From NCBI GenBank assembly GCA_019912965.1, contig JAIOHM010000022.1, positions 62,001 to 126,000 on the forward strand: a stretch of DNA of 64,000 bases, given 5' to 3'. Below are positions 43,078 to 51,951 of the stretch, in pieces (the stretch's first letter is position 1; every line of letters starts with the position of its first letter). This stretch comes from Anaerolineae bacterium (GTDB lineage Bacteria; Chloroflexota; Anaerolineae; Aggregatilineales; Phototrophicaceae). The notes below the pieces were generated by a model. That model was not told the DNA's origin. It saw only the letters and a program-made list of their open reading frames with translations, and did no database searches. Position numbers and translations under genes: made by a program.

Positions 43078-46000
43078 TTGCAGTGGGATTGGGAATTGTC
43101 ACAGGTGCCATTAGATTTTCTCAACTTGTTCGTGCATTCGCCGGGTGATGTAATTTACTTCATAGTATTGATTGCCATCAGTCAGGCGGCTCTCTTTATG
43201 GCTCTGGGCGAACGCTGGCGTCAACCAGATTCACGCAGTTCAGGTCGTTATACACTGGCATCGCTGGGTATCGTATTGACCTGGGTTGTACTTATGCTGG
43301 GTGCACTTTATGCAGTAATTGCCAACCAGAATATTGATGCCATTCTGCCACCATTAGAGCGTACTGCCAATGTGGTCATCCTTTTATTTGTAGGCTGGGC
43401 ATTCTTAACGGCAGATCACGAACGATGGGGACGAACACCTAATATTCTGCTGCTCCTATTGTTAGCTGTCGTTATCGGCGGGTATGTCTTGACGGGGTTT
43501 AATTGGCTTGATGCCCCGGATCAAAGCAGTTTTAATCTCAGTTCCTATGGAGTTGCCTGGGCATTTATTCCAGCAGTATTTTCCCTATTAGGCATCATTT
43601 GTATGATCGCCTATTTTCGCTATGTCGCAGATGCCCCTTTAAAACTCCTGTTTTTTGTTATCCTGACATTTGGCTATGGAGTTACGCTGTTCCAAATCAG
43701 CCAATACAATCTCATTGGTAACTATGCGGGTACGGCTCGATTGGCGATGCTGGCATCATTCCCATTACTGCCCATTATCGTTTATCGGATGATTATCAAT
43801 CATCTACAAAATGAACTTACGCTTCAAGCTAATGCCTTACCTAATCCATCTATTGAGCCTAATGGGATTTCGTTCATTTCAGATTCAACTCCGGTTCCAA
43901 TGGGCAGCATCTTGCCACCTTCTCCAGTTGGGCCAAATCTCTCTCCTGTCCAGCGCGATAACGTTCAACTACTCAAAACACTGGGGCTCATTCTGGAAGA
44001 CGCGACCCCGGGCAGCATTCCCCAACGTGTTGTTACTGCCGGTCTGGAAGTGCTGAAAGCTGAAGTTGGCGCGGTGCTAACGCTGCAAGATGCGAATTAT
44101 GCTGATGTCTCTGCTGCCTTCGATAAAGCCTCCAATCAAATTATTTCTGGGATGGCACTTAACCTGGATAACCAGCCCACCCTGGTCAACGCGGTTGAGC
44201 GCCGTCTACAGCGTCCAATTTACCCTGATCGCAACGCAGATGAACTGCGAGACCTTTACAACCGCTTAGATATTAGTCAGGTTGGCCCAACTTATTTTCA
44301 ACCTCTCATGAGCGGCAAAGAATTAGTTGCCGTTCTCATGATTGGAATGCCCTATAGTGGGCGAGAGTTGGAAGAAGCCGAACGAGAGTTACTAAAAGGT
44401 ATCGGTATCATCGCTGGAAATCTGCTGGCGCTTAGTTATGCTGCTCGTGATTCCCGTCTGAAGGCTGAAGAACGGGCTATTCAGGCGCTCGTACAGGGTG
44501 TCCCACTTGATGATATCAGCGATACCGGTATGTTGGCCGCCCGTCAGGAAATGCAGGCCAGCCTTCAGGCATCTCGTGAACAGGTAAGTGATCTCACAAG
44601 GCAAGTAACCCAGCTTCGCATCGAACTTGATCATGAACGCAATCGTGTCGCCTCAGCTATTGGGGACACCGAAGAAGGTTTGAGCGTTTCACAGCGAATT
44701 CTGGCGCTCAATGACGAGCACGACCGCTTGCGACAGGAACGAGATCGCCTGATGTTCCGTTTGCAGGAAGCAGAAACAGCACTGGCAGGTGCAACCGCTA
44801 CCCATGATGATTCAGTCATGAAAACTATGATTGAGGTACTCCGACGCGAAAAAGATGATTTGCTCAGCCAGCGTGACAATATGCAAAACCAGCTTGCCCA
44901 GCTTCGGTCAGGCATACCCATCGCCGAGGCACCACAGGCTGTTCAGGAAGTCCTGGAGCGCATGAGCCAGGAAAAAGCACATTTGGAAATTGAACGGGAA
45001 CAACTAAGCAGTAAATTGACCGACATCAATGCTCAACTCAATGCATTAGGCATTGAAAACGGTGTCAAAGGGCTGGCACAGCTTATTGCCCAGCTAACCG
45101 AACAGCGTGCAATTTTACAGGCAAAGGTCGAAACACTCGCACTCGAACGAGATGCACTTTTTAATGAACGTCATCAACTCGAAGAGGGTATTAAACAGGA
45201 AAAGGAACGCGCGGCCCGTATTCAGGCCCTTGAAAATGAGCTTAAGTTTCTGGCTTCCGACCGCGAAGCCCTGACCAAAGAACGTGAACAGCTAAGAGGT
45301 GAACGAGATGATCTGGTTGCCAAGCAGGAAACCTTCAAACAGCAGCGCGCCCGCCTGATCGCCGAGGCAGCCGGCTATCAGGTTGAATTGGCAGAAGCCC
45401 ATCAGAATCAGGCCAAGCTGCGTGTCCAGTTGCAACAGTTAGCAGACGAAAAAAGTGAATTTATAAAAGCACAGAATCGTCTAGTGGCTGAAAAACAGGC
45501 AGCAGAAACCGAACATAATCTACTGTTGGCCCGAACGGAAGGTAATCGAGATCGTATCTACCAGCTTGGAGAGGATGGCATTGGTTCACTGACCCGGATG
45601 ATTGAAGAAATCTCCGAACAGCGGGCACAGCTTGAGCGCCAACTAAACGAAGCCCAGATGCAGCTCGCAAGCTCACAAAACAAATTAGACGCCCTGCAAA
45701 TTCGTTCCAGCGCCGATATGTTGCCCCCCATTGAACGCAGTTTCCAACGATATGATCCTGAATTATTCCTAGGTATGGTGCAGGAACTTCGTACCCCTCT
45801 CACTTCTGTCGTCGGCTACCTGGATTTGTTGATCGATGAGAGTGCCGGTATTTTGGGCGAAATGCAGCGCAAATTCCTGCAACGTGTGGCAGCAAATGTG
45901 ACCCGAATGACCTTTATGTTGGAAGATTTGACTCGTATGACAGCTTTGGATGGCGATCGTCTTATTTTGATGTCCGAGTCGGTTGATGTCATCAACCTGA

Positions 46001-46497
46001 TTGAAGATGCTATCAGCAATTCAACTTACGAATTCCGCGAGAAAAATCTGGCGGTCAATCTGGATTTGGACGACACGCTGCCATCCATACGCGCTGACCG
46101 CGATGCCATAACTCAAATCATCAAACAACTGCTCACCAATGCTTATCTTGCTGCCCCAACCAATAGCCAGATATTCATCACTGCCCATCGTCAGGAAGTA
46201 CAGCTATCCAGCAGCGAAAATTTGGCTCAACCAACCGACTCCGTGTTGATTTCAGTGGAAGATCGTGGAGGTGGCATTCCCCCTGACGAACTGCCACGTG
46301 TTTTCGCCCGAAAGTACAAAGCTGAAAATCCTCTAATTCCCGGATTGGGTGATACAGGGGTCGGACTCTCAATTGCCAAGACACTGGTAGAGGCACATGG
46401 CGGGGGCTTGTGGGTAGAAACACGCCTCGGTATTGGGAGCATCTTCTACTTTGCACTCCCGATCAAAACGGCGCTTGAGACCGTGAAGGATAACTAA
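43078..46497 (+). CDS. Giant multi-helix sensor, histidine-kinase-like but lacking the phospho-His
   Basis: 1139 residues. The first 250 residues hold about seven membrane helices (7TM-type sensor). A GAF-like domain follows (about 300-465; LGLILEDATPGSIPQRVVTAGLEVL ... LLKGIGIIAGNLLALS). A coiled coil of about 400 residues comes next (QASREQVSDLTRQVTQLRIELDHERN onward). Then a HisKA region at about 890-960 reads MVQELRTPLTSVVGYLDLL. The phospho-acceptor position is Gln902 (CAG at 45781) rather than His. The ATPase domain looks intact: N box IIKQLLTNAYLAAP, G1 VEDRGGGIP, G2 GDTGVGLSIAKTL. It may therefore regulate by ATP binding or act on a partner. The start is a TTG. It is coupled by TAATG to the next gene. 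Confidence 0.88.
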   Translation: MQWDWELSQVPLDFLNLFVHSPGDVIYFIVLIAISQAALFMALGERWRQPDSRSSGRYTLASLGIVLTWVVLMLGALYAVIANQNIDAILPPLERTANVVILLFVGWAFLTADHERWGRTPNILLLLLLAVVIGGYVLTGFNWLDAPDQSSFNLSSYGVAWAFIPAVFSLLGIICMIAYFRYVADAPLKLLFFVILTFGYGVTLFQISQYNLIGNYAGTARLAMLASFPLLPIIVYRMIINHLQNELTLQANALPNPSIEPNGISFISDSTPVPMGSILPPSPVGPNLSPVQRDNVQLLKTLGLILEDATPGSIPQRVVTAGLEVLKAEVGAVLTLQDANYADVSAAFDKASNQIISGMALNLDNQPTLVNAVERRLQRPIYPDRNADELRDLYNRLDISQVGPTYFQPLMSGKELVAVLMIGMPYSGRELEEAERELLKGIGIIAGNLLALSYAARDSRLKAEERAIQALVQGVPLDDISDTGMLAARQEMQASLQASREQVSDLTRQVTQLRIELDHERNRVASAIGDTEEGLSVSQRILALNDEHDRLRQERDRLMFRLQEAETALAGATATHDDSVMKTMIEVLRREKDDLLSQRDNMQNQLAQLRSGIPIAEAPQAVQEVLERMSQEKAHLEIEREQLSSKLTDINAQLNALGIENGVKGLAQLIAQLTEQRAILQAKVETLALERDALFNERHQLEEGIKQEKERAARIQALENELKFLASDREALTKEREQLRGERDDLVAKQETFKQQRARLIAEAAGYQVELAEAHQNQAKLRVQLQQLADEKSEFIKAQNRLVAEKQAAETEHNLLLARTEGNRDRIYQLGEDGIGSLTRMIEEISEQRAQLERQLNEAQMQLASSQNKLDALQIRSSADMLPPIERSFQRYDPELFLGMVQELRTPLTSVVGYLDLLIDESAGILGEMQRKFLQRVAANVTRMTFMLEDLTRMTALDGDRLILMSESVDVINLIEDAISNSTYEFREKNLAVNLDLDDTLPSIRADRDAITQIIKQLLTNAYLAAPTNSQIFITAHRQEVQLSSSENLAQPTDSVLISVEDRGGGIPPDELPRVFARKYKAENPLIPGLGDTGVGLSIAKTLVEAHGGGLWVETRLGIGSIFYFALPIKTALETVKDN

Positions 46498-47336
46498 TGC
46501 AGCGGGATATTGGAAATGAAGTTATTGTCGCCATAGCCGCTATTGGCGTGTTGGCGTTCGCTGTAGCTTTTGCCATTATTCTGTCACTCTCTGGTAGAAC
46601 ATCAACCCCGCCCACAATGACTCCTTCTCTTACTGTGACAACGGAAGTTTTATTCATACCAGAAGCCAGTGCCACATCCCCAACAGCAATTATGCCTCTG
46701 ACCGAAACACCAACGCCGTTACCAGCCTCACCTACATTGACACAACTCCCGACAAAAGCATTGTCAACCGATACACCACAGCGACCTTCCGCAACACCTG
46801 TTCTGGCATCGCGCACACCCAAACCAACAACAGCAACCCGTACCCCGACGAATGTGCCAACCCATACACCGACTTTGACCCGAACACCTATTCCAACAAT
46901 AACCCCTTCAGCTACCCGAACACCTTCGCCAACAACAAGTTCAACGCCCACACCCACCCCATCAACCACTGTTACGTCAATTCCCGCAACCATACCACCC
47001 GTTACCCTCAGTTCGATACAACTACAACGCGAAGGTTGCACCGATCCCAGCACCCAAATCACCTATCCAGTACCCCGGCAGATCGTTAATGGTGTCCTAA
47101 AGTTATCTGGAACTGCGTGGCTGGAGGACTTCGCATACTACAAGATTGAAACCCGACCGGACTTTGCCACCATCTACAACATTTATAGCCGTTCGGAAGC
47201 AACTGTTATCCAGGGGGAATTGGGCGAAATCGATACCCGCATTTTCGGTTCAGGAATTTACTGGCTTAAATTGACGGTTGTCAACAAAGACGGCCTCTCG
47301 CCGATATCCTGCGCTATCCCTGTGGTGATCGAGTAA
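46497..47336 (+). CDS. Membrane-anchored Pro/Thr-rich protein
   Basis: 279 residues. An N-terminal membrane span (VIVAIAAIGVLAFAVAFAIILSL) is followed by about 140 residues of Pro/Thr/Ser-rich linker (TPTPLPASPTLTQLPT, TRTPTNVPTHTPTLTRTP). The C-terminal 100 residues form a beta-rich domain with two cysteines (REGCTDPSTQITYP ... LSPISCAIPVVIE), likely exposed outside. It starts in the stop codon of the giant sensor. A surface ligand-binding or wall-contact role for the sensor cluster is plausible but unproven. Confidence 0.78.
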   Translation: MQRDIGNEVIVAIAAIGVLAFAVAFAIILSLSGRTSTPPTMTPSLTVTTEVLFIPEASATSPTAIMPLTETPTPLPASPTLTQLPTKALSTDTPQRPSATPVLASRTPKPTTATRTPTNVPTHTPTLTRTPIPTITPSATRTPSPTTSSTPTPTPSTTVTSIPATIPPVTLSSIQLQREGCTDPSTQITYPVPRQIVNGVLKLSGTAWLEDFAYYKIETRPDFATIYNIYSRSEATVIQGELGEIDTRIFGSGIYWLKLTVVNKDGLSPISCAIPVVIE

Positions 47337-47406
47337 GTATCGCCTGAATGCCCTTTGTAGGTTAAACTTGCGGTGTTTATATAGATAAACTCTGCAGGAA
47401 GTATTC

Positions 47407-49224
47407 ATGACTGTTAGAAAAACCTCGCGCATCAGCCGCTTTTTCGGATTCATTCTGTTCCGGTTGGTGCCGTTTGTTCTCATCATTGGAATCATCTGGT
47501 CTAGCTATGGGGCTGCCCAAGCCATTGCCCGCCGTATTGGCGAACAGGTTGAAGCAGGAGAACGCCTCGCCTCATATGAATCGACTCTAAGTGCCATTCT
47601 ACCAACGCTGACCACTCATACAGCCGAACCGACAACCACATTTACGGCGACTGCAACCCCAACGATCACATTTACTCCAACGCCATCATTTACTAATACA
47701 CCAACCTCAACCGCTACAGCCCCAAACACCCCAACGCTTATACCATCAGCAACATTAACCGCTACCCCTTCACCACAACCCACAACCGTTGCTCAAGTGT
47801 TTGCAACCAATACAGCAAGACCAATAGCTGTTACTCTTCCAGCCATGAATACTGCTGTACCTACCAATACGCCTACAACGGAGTCGTCACCGACAGCAAC
47901 TTTTACAGCCGAACCAACCGCTACACTGCAACCTGCCTTTACAGCAACACCACGCCCCCTGCCAACGGTCTTTCTACCAGAAAATGCCGATCCCGGTATC
48001 GTTGCGGCAACAGCTATACCAACTGTGGTTCCGCTGATCGACCGTCAGGGTTACGATCTGGTCAACATATTGCTGTTAGGGGTTGATGACGAAATTACGG
48101 GTGATAATGTTCAACGTACCGACACGATGATCGTGGTCTCCATCAACCGAACGACAAACACAGTTTCAATGCTAAGCATTCCGCGTGATTTATATGTTTT
48201 TATCCCCGGATGGACAATGCAGCGCATGAATTTGGCCTACTTCCGAGGCGAATCGGGTGGTTGGACAGATGGCGGGTTTGGTCTGATGCGCCAGACTATA
48301 CTCTACAACTTCGGCATCAATGTTCATTATTATGCGCTCATCAACTTAAGCGGTTTCAAGCAGATTATAGATACTTTAGGCGGAGTAGATGTATCTGTTG
48401 ACTGCGCCATTCAGGATTATGAATTAGTCGGAGCACCACCACCACCAGAAGCCATCAAGAACGAAGAAGATGCCCTTTATACCCTTCCAGTTGGCTTCTA
48501 CCATTTTGACGGCGGCAGCGCGCTCTGGTACGCCCGTTCACGCCACACCAGTATTGAATTTGATCGTGGACGGCGGCAACAGCAAATCCTGCGTGCCATG
48601 TGGCGGTCAGCCCGCAGTCAGGGCATCATCACCCAGTTGCCCGAACTCTGGTCACAGTTGACCCAAGTCTTGGAAACTGATTTAAGTTTTGAAGATATGC
48701 TCGGCCTGCTCCCCTATGGATTATCGCTCGAACCTGATCGCATCGAGAGCTTTACCTTCTCTCGTCTATACCATACAACCCCTTGGACGCCGCCTGACGG
48801 TGCCAATGTACAACTGCCGAACTACGAAGCTGTGCGTGAACTGATGACAGATTTCTATCAGCCACCAACCGAAAGTCAGGTACTCGTCCAAAATGCTAGT
48901 ATTGAGGTTTATAATGGCACAAACAACGCTAATTGGGATCGCGTAGCCGCTGATAGTTTAGCCTATAACGGTGGATTTACCGCTGTAGCATCTGGGACAG
49001 CCGATAACAATAATTACCTCGACACCATCCTGATCGACTATACAGGACAAACTAAAGGCAGTAGTACCGCCGAAATTGCCGAAATTTTAAGTGTAAAACC
49101 AGAAAATGTACGTGTTGAACCAGACCCCAATCGGACAACAGATTTCAAGGTCATTCTCGGTAGCAATTACACATCCTGTACTTCGAATGCAATTCTGGAA
49201 GTCGAAAACACAACTGGAGAATGA
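47407..49224 (+). CDS. LytR-CpsA-Psr (LCP) family ligase with Pro/Thr linker
   Basis: 605 residues. It has a basic N-terminus and one membrane span (FVLIIGIIWSSYGAAQAI). A Thr/Pro linker to about 200 is followed by the LCP catalytic domain: NILLLGVDDEITGDNVQRTDTMIVVS, SIPRDLYVFIPG, YYALINLSGFKQIIDTLGGVDV and YARSRHTSIEFDRGRRQQQIL (the Arg/Asp motifs that bind the polyprenyl pyrophosphate). A C-terminal LytR_C domain follows (ASIEVYNGTNNANWDRVAADSL ... DFKVILGSNY). LCP proteins attach glycopolymers to peptidoglycan. It follows the Pro/Thr-rich protein after 70 bases. Confidence 0.94.
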   Translation: MTVRKTSRISRFFGFILFRLVPFVLIIGIIWSSYGAAQAIARRIGEQVEAGERLASYESTLSAILPTLTTHTAEPTTTFTATATPTITFTPTPSFTNTPTSTATAPNTPTLIPSATLTATPSPQPTTVAQVFATNTARPIAVTLPAMNTAVPTNTPTTESSPTATFTAEPTATLQPAFTATPRPLPTVFLPENADPGIVAATAIPTVVPLIDRQGYDLVNILLLGVDDEITGDNVQRTDTMIVVSINRTTNTVSMLSIPRDLYVFIPGWTMQRMNLAYFRGESGGWTDGGFGLMRQTILYNFGINVHYYALINLSGFKQIIDTLGGVDVSVDCAIQDYELVGAPPPPEAIKNEEDALYTLPVGFYHFDGGSALWYARSRHTSIEFDRGRRQQQILRAMWRSARSQGIITQLPELWSQLTQVLETDLSFEDMLGLLPYGLSLEPDRIESFTFSRLYHTTPWTPPDGANVQLPNYEAVRELMTDFYQPPTESQVLVQNASIEVYNGTNNANWDRVAADSLAYNGGFTAVASGTADNNNYLDTILIDYTGQTKGSSTAEIAEILSVKPENVRVEPDPNRTTDFKVILGSNYTSCTSNAILEVENTTGE

Positions 49225-49225
49225 T

Positions 49226-49762
49226 ATGGATCTTGGAATGATGCGACAGAGGGGGATATGGTTGTTGGTGCTGCCAATTCTGCTGGCAGCTTGTGCGATT
49301 GGGGATGTGCCAAATCAGGTTACTGCACCGCCACAACTCACTATTCCTGCTGCCCCAACTTTGAATCTTGCGGGGAATTGCAACAATACACGTGAATTGG
49401 AAATGTGGTTACAAATCACTACACAATTGGTGTCAGATTTTCAAACAACCATGAATACTGCTGCTGCCAAAACAGCCAGTAATGCCTATGAAGATGTGCT
49501 TAGACTCAGCAAACTTCGTGAGTCAGCATATCAAGTTGCAGCACCAGACTGCGCCGCTGATGCACAAGTTCAACTAACCGATACCATGAGTAAAGCCGTT
49601 GACGCTTTTCAGGCTTACGTCAACGGCCAATCCACAAGTGTTGCCACCATTATTACAGAGCTAAACGGACAATTCGATCAAGTCATTACCGTGCAGGACG
49701 ATCTTTTAGCCCGAATGAATGCTCAAATCCAAACTCAGATCGCGCCAACCACATCACCCTGA
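49226..49762 (+). CDS. Lipoprotein, unknown function
   Basis: 178 residues from the ATG at 49226, which has GGAGA upstream and lies one base after the LCP stop. The start (RQRGIWLLVLPILLAAC) has a lipobox LAAC. The mature part is mainly helical (ELEMWLQITTQLVSDFQTTMNTAAAKTASNAYEDVL ... VDAFQAYVNGQSTSVATIITELNGQFDQV), suggesting a coiled bundle. The frame is open upstream to 49106, but that lies within the LCP gene. It probably completes the envelope operon 43078-49762. Confidence 0.85.
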   Translation: MDLGMMRQRGIWLLVLPILLAACAIGDVPNQVTAPPQLTIPAAPTLNLAGNCNNTRELEMWLQITTQLVSDFQTTMNTAAAKTASNAYEDVLRLSKLRESAYQVAAPDCAADAQVQLTDTMSKAVDAFQAYVNGQSTSVATIITELNGQFDQVITVQDDLLARMNAQIQTQIAPTTSP

Positions 49763-50719
49763 TTATTCAACAGTCGTTGGGTCGAAAGCATCTCGGATAC
49801 CGTCTCCGATAACATACAGGCACAGCACGGTTGTTACAATTAACAATCCGGGTGCAATGACCAGATGAACACCTTTTGTAAAAAAGGTTGACGAATTGGT
49901 GAGCATATTGCCCCAACTGGCTAATGGTGCCTTCACACCCAGCCCCAGAAAGCTCAAAGCCGATTCAACCAGAATGAGGCCGCCAATATCCAACGCCAGC
50001 GTGATGACCACAATGGATAGCAAGTTGGGGATGATGTGAACGAACATAATGCGAAGCGGCGACGAACCAATCGCCCGTGCGCTGATAATGTACTCCCGTT
50101 CGCGCAGTGACAAGGTTTCACCGCGCACCAACCGTGTTGTGCCTGTCCAACCTAGCAAGCCCAGGATCATGACCAGCGCAAATGGCCCACCCAGAATTGA
50201 ACCGGAAAGATTTGGATTTTGCAAAACAACTGCGGAGAAAATCAGCAGCAAAAACAGACTGGGAATCGAGTTTAAAGTGGTGATAATCCAATTGACAATA
50301 TCATCAACAATACCACCATAGTATCCCGTGATGACACCCAACGAAACACCGATTAAAAGCGATAAAGCCGCTGCTGTAAATGCAATGCCCAGCGAAATCT
50401 GCCCTGCATACAACAAACGTGCCAGATGATCGCGCCCCAAATCGTCGGTTCCCAGAATGTGTCCATCCACACCGGGAGGGAGAAACGCGCCAGCAATATT
50501 TGTTCGCGTAAAATCGACATTGAGAATGTACCGCTCAATCCATGGGGCAGTAATCGCCAGCAATGTCAAAATACAGATCACCGCCAACGCCAACAGCGTG
50601 AGTTTATCACGGCGCAGCCGTCGCAATGCCAGCGTAGTCAAAGACTCGCCAGTTCGCTTTTCCTCTTTAACCGCCAGTTTGACGACTGACGCGTCCTGTG
50701 ATTGGGATTGTGTTGCCAT
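49763..50719 (-). CDS. Peptide/nickel-type ABC transporter permease (DppC/OppC family)
   Basis: 318 residues. It has the family's cytoplasmic N-terminal stretch, about six membrane helices and the cytoplasmic EAA loop REREYIISARAIGSSPLRIMFVHIIPN. It pairs with the DppB-type gene just upstream, forming the membrane pore of a type I importer. Its stop abuts the stop of the lipoprotein gene at 49762 with no gap. The ATP-binding proteins (DppD/F) are not encoded next to it. Confidence 0.95.
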   Translation of the reverse strand: MATQSQSQDASVVKLAVKEEKRTGESLTTLALRRLRRDKLTLLALAVICILTLLAITAPWIERYILNVDFTRTNIAGAFLPPGVDGHILGTDDLGRDHLARLLYAGQISLGIAFTAAALSLLIGVSLGVITGYYGGIVDDIVNWIITTLNSIPSLFLLLIFSAVVLQNPNLSGSILGGPFALVMILGLLGWTGTTRLVRGETLSLREREYIISARAIGSSPLRIMFVHIIPNLLSIVVITLALDIGGLILVESALSFLGLGVKAPLASWGNMLTNSSTFFTKGVHLVIAPGLLIVTTVLCLYVIGDGIRDAFDPTTVE

Positions 50720-50731
50720 TTCCCCACCGCC

Positions 50732-51826
50732 CTAATTAAAACGGATGCGCGGGTCGATCAGCGCATACAGAATATCCGAAAGAATGAAACCCAGAATGGT
50801 TGCTACTGCCGATATAATCACTACTGCCATAACTACTGAATAGTCCAGATTAAGCACCGATTGAACAGCTAATCGTCCTAACCCAGGCCATGAGAATATA
50901 GTTTCAGTAATGGCAGCACCACTTAACAAACCAGTGATCGCTGGCCCCAGGAAAGTTGCCAGCGGAATAAGCGCATTTCGGGCACCATGTTTAAACCACA
51001 CCTGCCGCCCTGAAAGCCCCTTAGACTTGGCAGTGCGAATATAATCCTGACCGATCACGTCGAGCATCGAAGCGCGCATATAACGCGAGTAACCTGCGAT
51101 GCCACCTGTCGCCAGTACAAAAGTAGGCAGGATCAGAAATTCAAGGCGATTATAAATGGGAGGGCATTCGCCTGTCAGGCGTGTAGGACAGCGGCTTCCC
51201 ATTGGCAAAAGAGGGCTTGTGGTGGGAAACATGGTTGGATTGGAATTATGCAGCCAATTGGGGAGCAAATTCCCAAATAAAAGGATTAAGATAAGACCGA
51301 GCCAGAAAACAGGCACCGCATTGAATAAAACAGCCATAACCCGCGTCATGGTATCGAACCATCCTCCGCGTCGCACTGCCGCCAGAATGCCGATTGGAAC
51401 ACCCAGTAACACACCAAACATCAAGGCTGCAAAGCCAAGTTCCAATGTTGCTGGAATACGTTCCGCAATGATGTCCAGAACCGGACGACGCTGGTAAAAT
51501 GAAGTCCCGAAATCGCCACGGAGAATTCCATACCGCACCCGCGTCGGCCCGGATACTGCACGCTCATCCTGAACACCATCCCCGTCATCATCAACCCATT
51601 TCCATTCATCGCCAATGAGCCAACGCACATACTGAACCGGCCAGGGATCATTTACCCCCAGTGTCGCAGCAATACGTTCTTTTTGCTGAGGCGTCATTTT
51701 CGGGTCAAAAGTTAATGCGGCAACCGGCCCACCGGGCGCAGCAGTCATCAATAAATAAGACAGGATTGTAATCCCAAATAAGGTGGGAATTGCCTGAATC
51801 AGGCGTCGTAAAGTGTATTTAACCAT
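50732..51826 (-). CDS. Peptide/nickel-type ABC transporter permease (DppB/OppB family)
   Basis: 364 residues. It has the conserved start YTLRRLIQAIPTLFGITILSYLLM, several membrane helices, and the EAA loop QDYIRTAKSKGLSGRQVWFKHGARNALIP. An unusual insertion in the first external loop (residues 77-90, KWVDDDGDGVQDERA) looks like a calcium-binding DxDxDG loop. It is the first permease gene after the binding protein, with a hairpin between them. Substrate not known. Confidence 0.94.
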   Translation of the reverse strand: MVKYTLRRLIQAIPTLFGITILSYLLMTAAPGGPVAALTFDPKMTPQQKERIAATLGVNDPWPVQYVRWLIGDEWKWVDDDGDGVQDERAVSGPTRVRYGILRGDFGTSFYQRRPVLDIIAERIPATLELGFAALMFGVLLGVPIGILAAVRRGGWFDTMTRVMAVLFNAVPVFWLGLILILLFGNLLPNWLHNSNPTMFPTTSPLLPMGSRCPTRLTGECPPIYNRLEFLILPTFVLATGGIAGYSRYMRASMLDVIGQDYIRTAKSKGLSGRQVWFKHGARNALIPLATFLGPAITGLLSGAAITETIFSWPGLGRLAVQSVLNLDYSVVMAVVIISAVATILGFILSDILYALIDPRIRFN

Positions 51827-51869
51827 CTGATTTTCCTTCTGCCGGAGCGCATCAACTATGACAGCCTCA

Positions 51870-51895
51870 CTCCCCCAACAGTTTTATTGGGGGAG
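51870..51895. promoter_or_regulatory. Intercistronic hairpin between binding-protein and permease genes
   Basis: A perfect 9-bp stem (CTCCCCCAA at 51870-51878, TTGGGGGAG at 51887-51895) with an 8-base loop. No T-run follows on the minus strand, so it is better read as an mRNA-stabilising or processing element that lets the binding protein be made in excess. Confidence 0.55.
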
Positions 51896-51951
51896 GAGAG
51901 CCTATCAGGATGATGTTACTCACCCTGATATTGCATACATTTATCGAAATA

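Noticed and set aside
46463..47062. 199-codon Val/Gly-rich frame on the minus strand
   Set aside because: Antisense of the Pro/Thr linker of the 46497 gene; the repeats are those of the linker read backwards.
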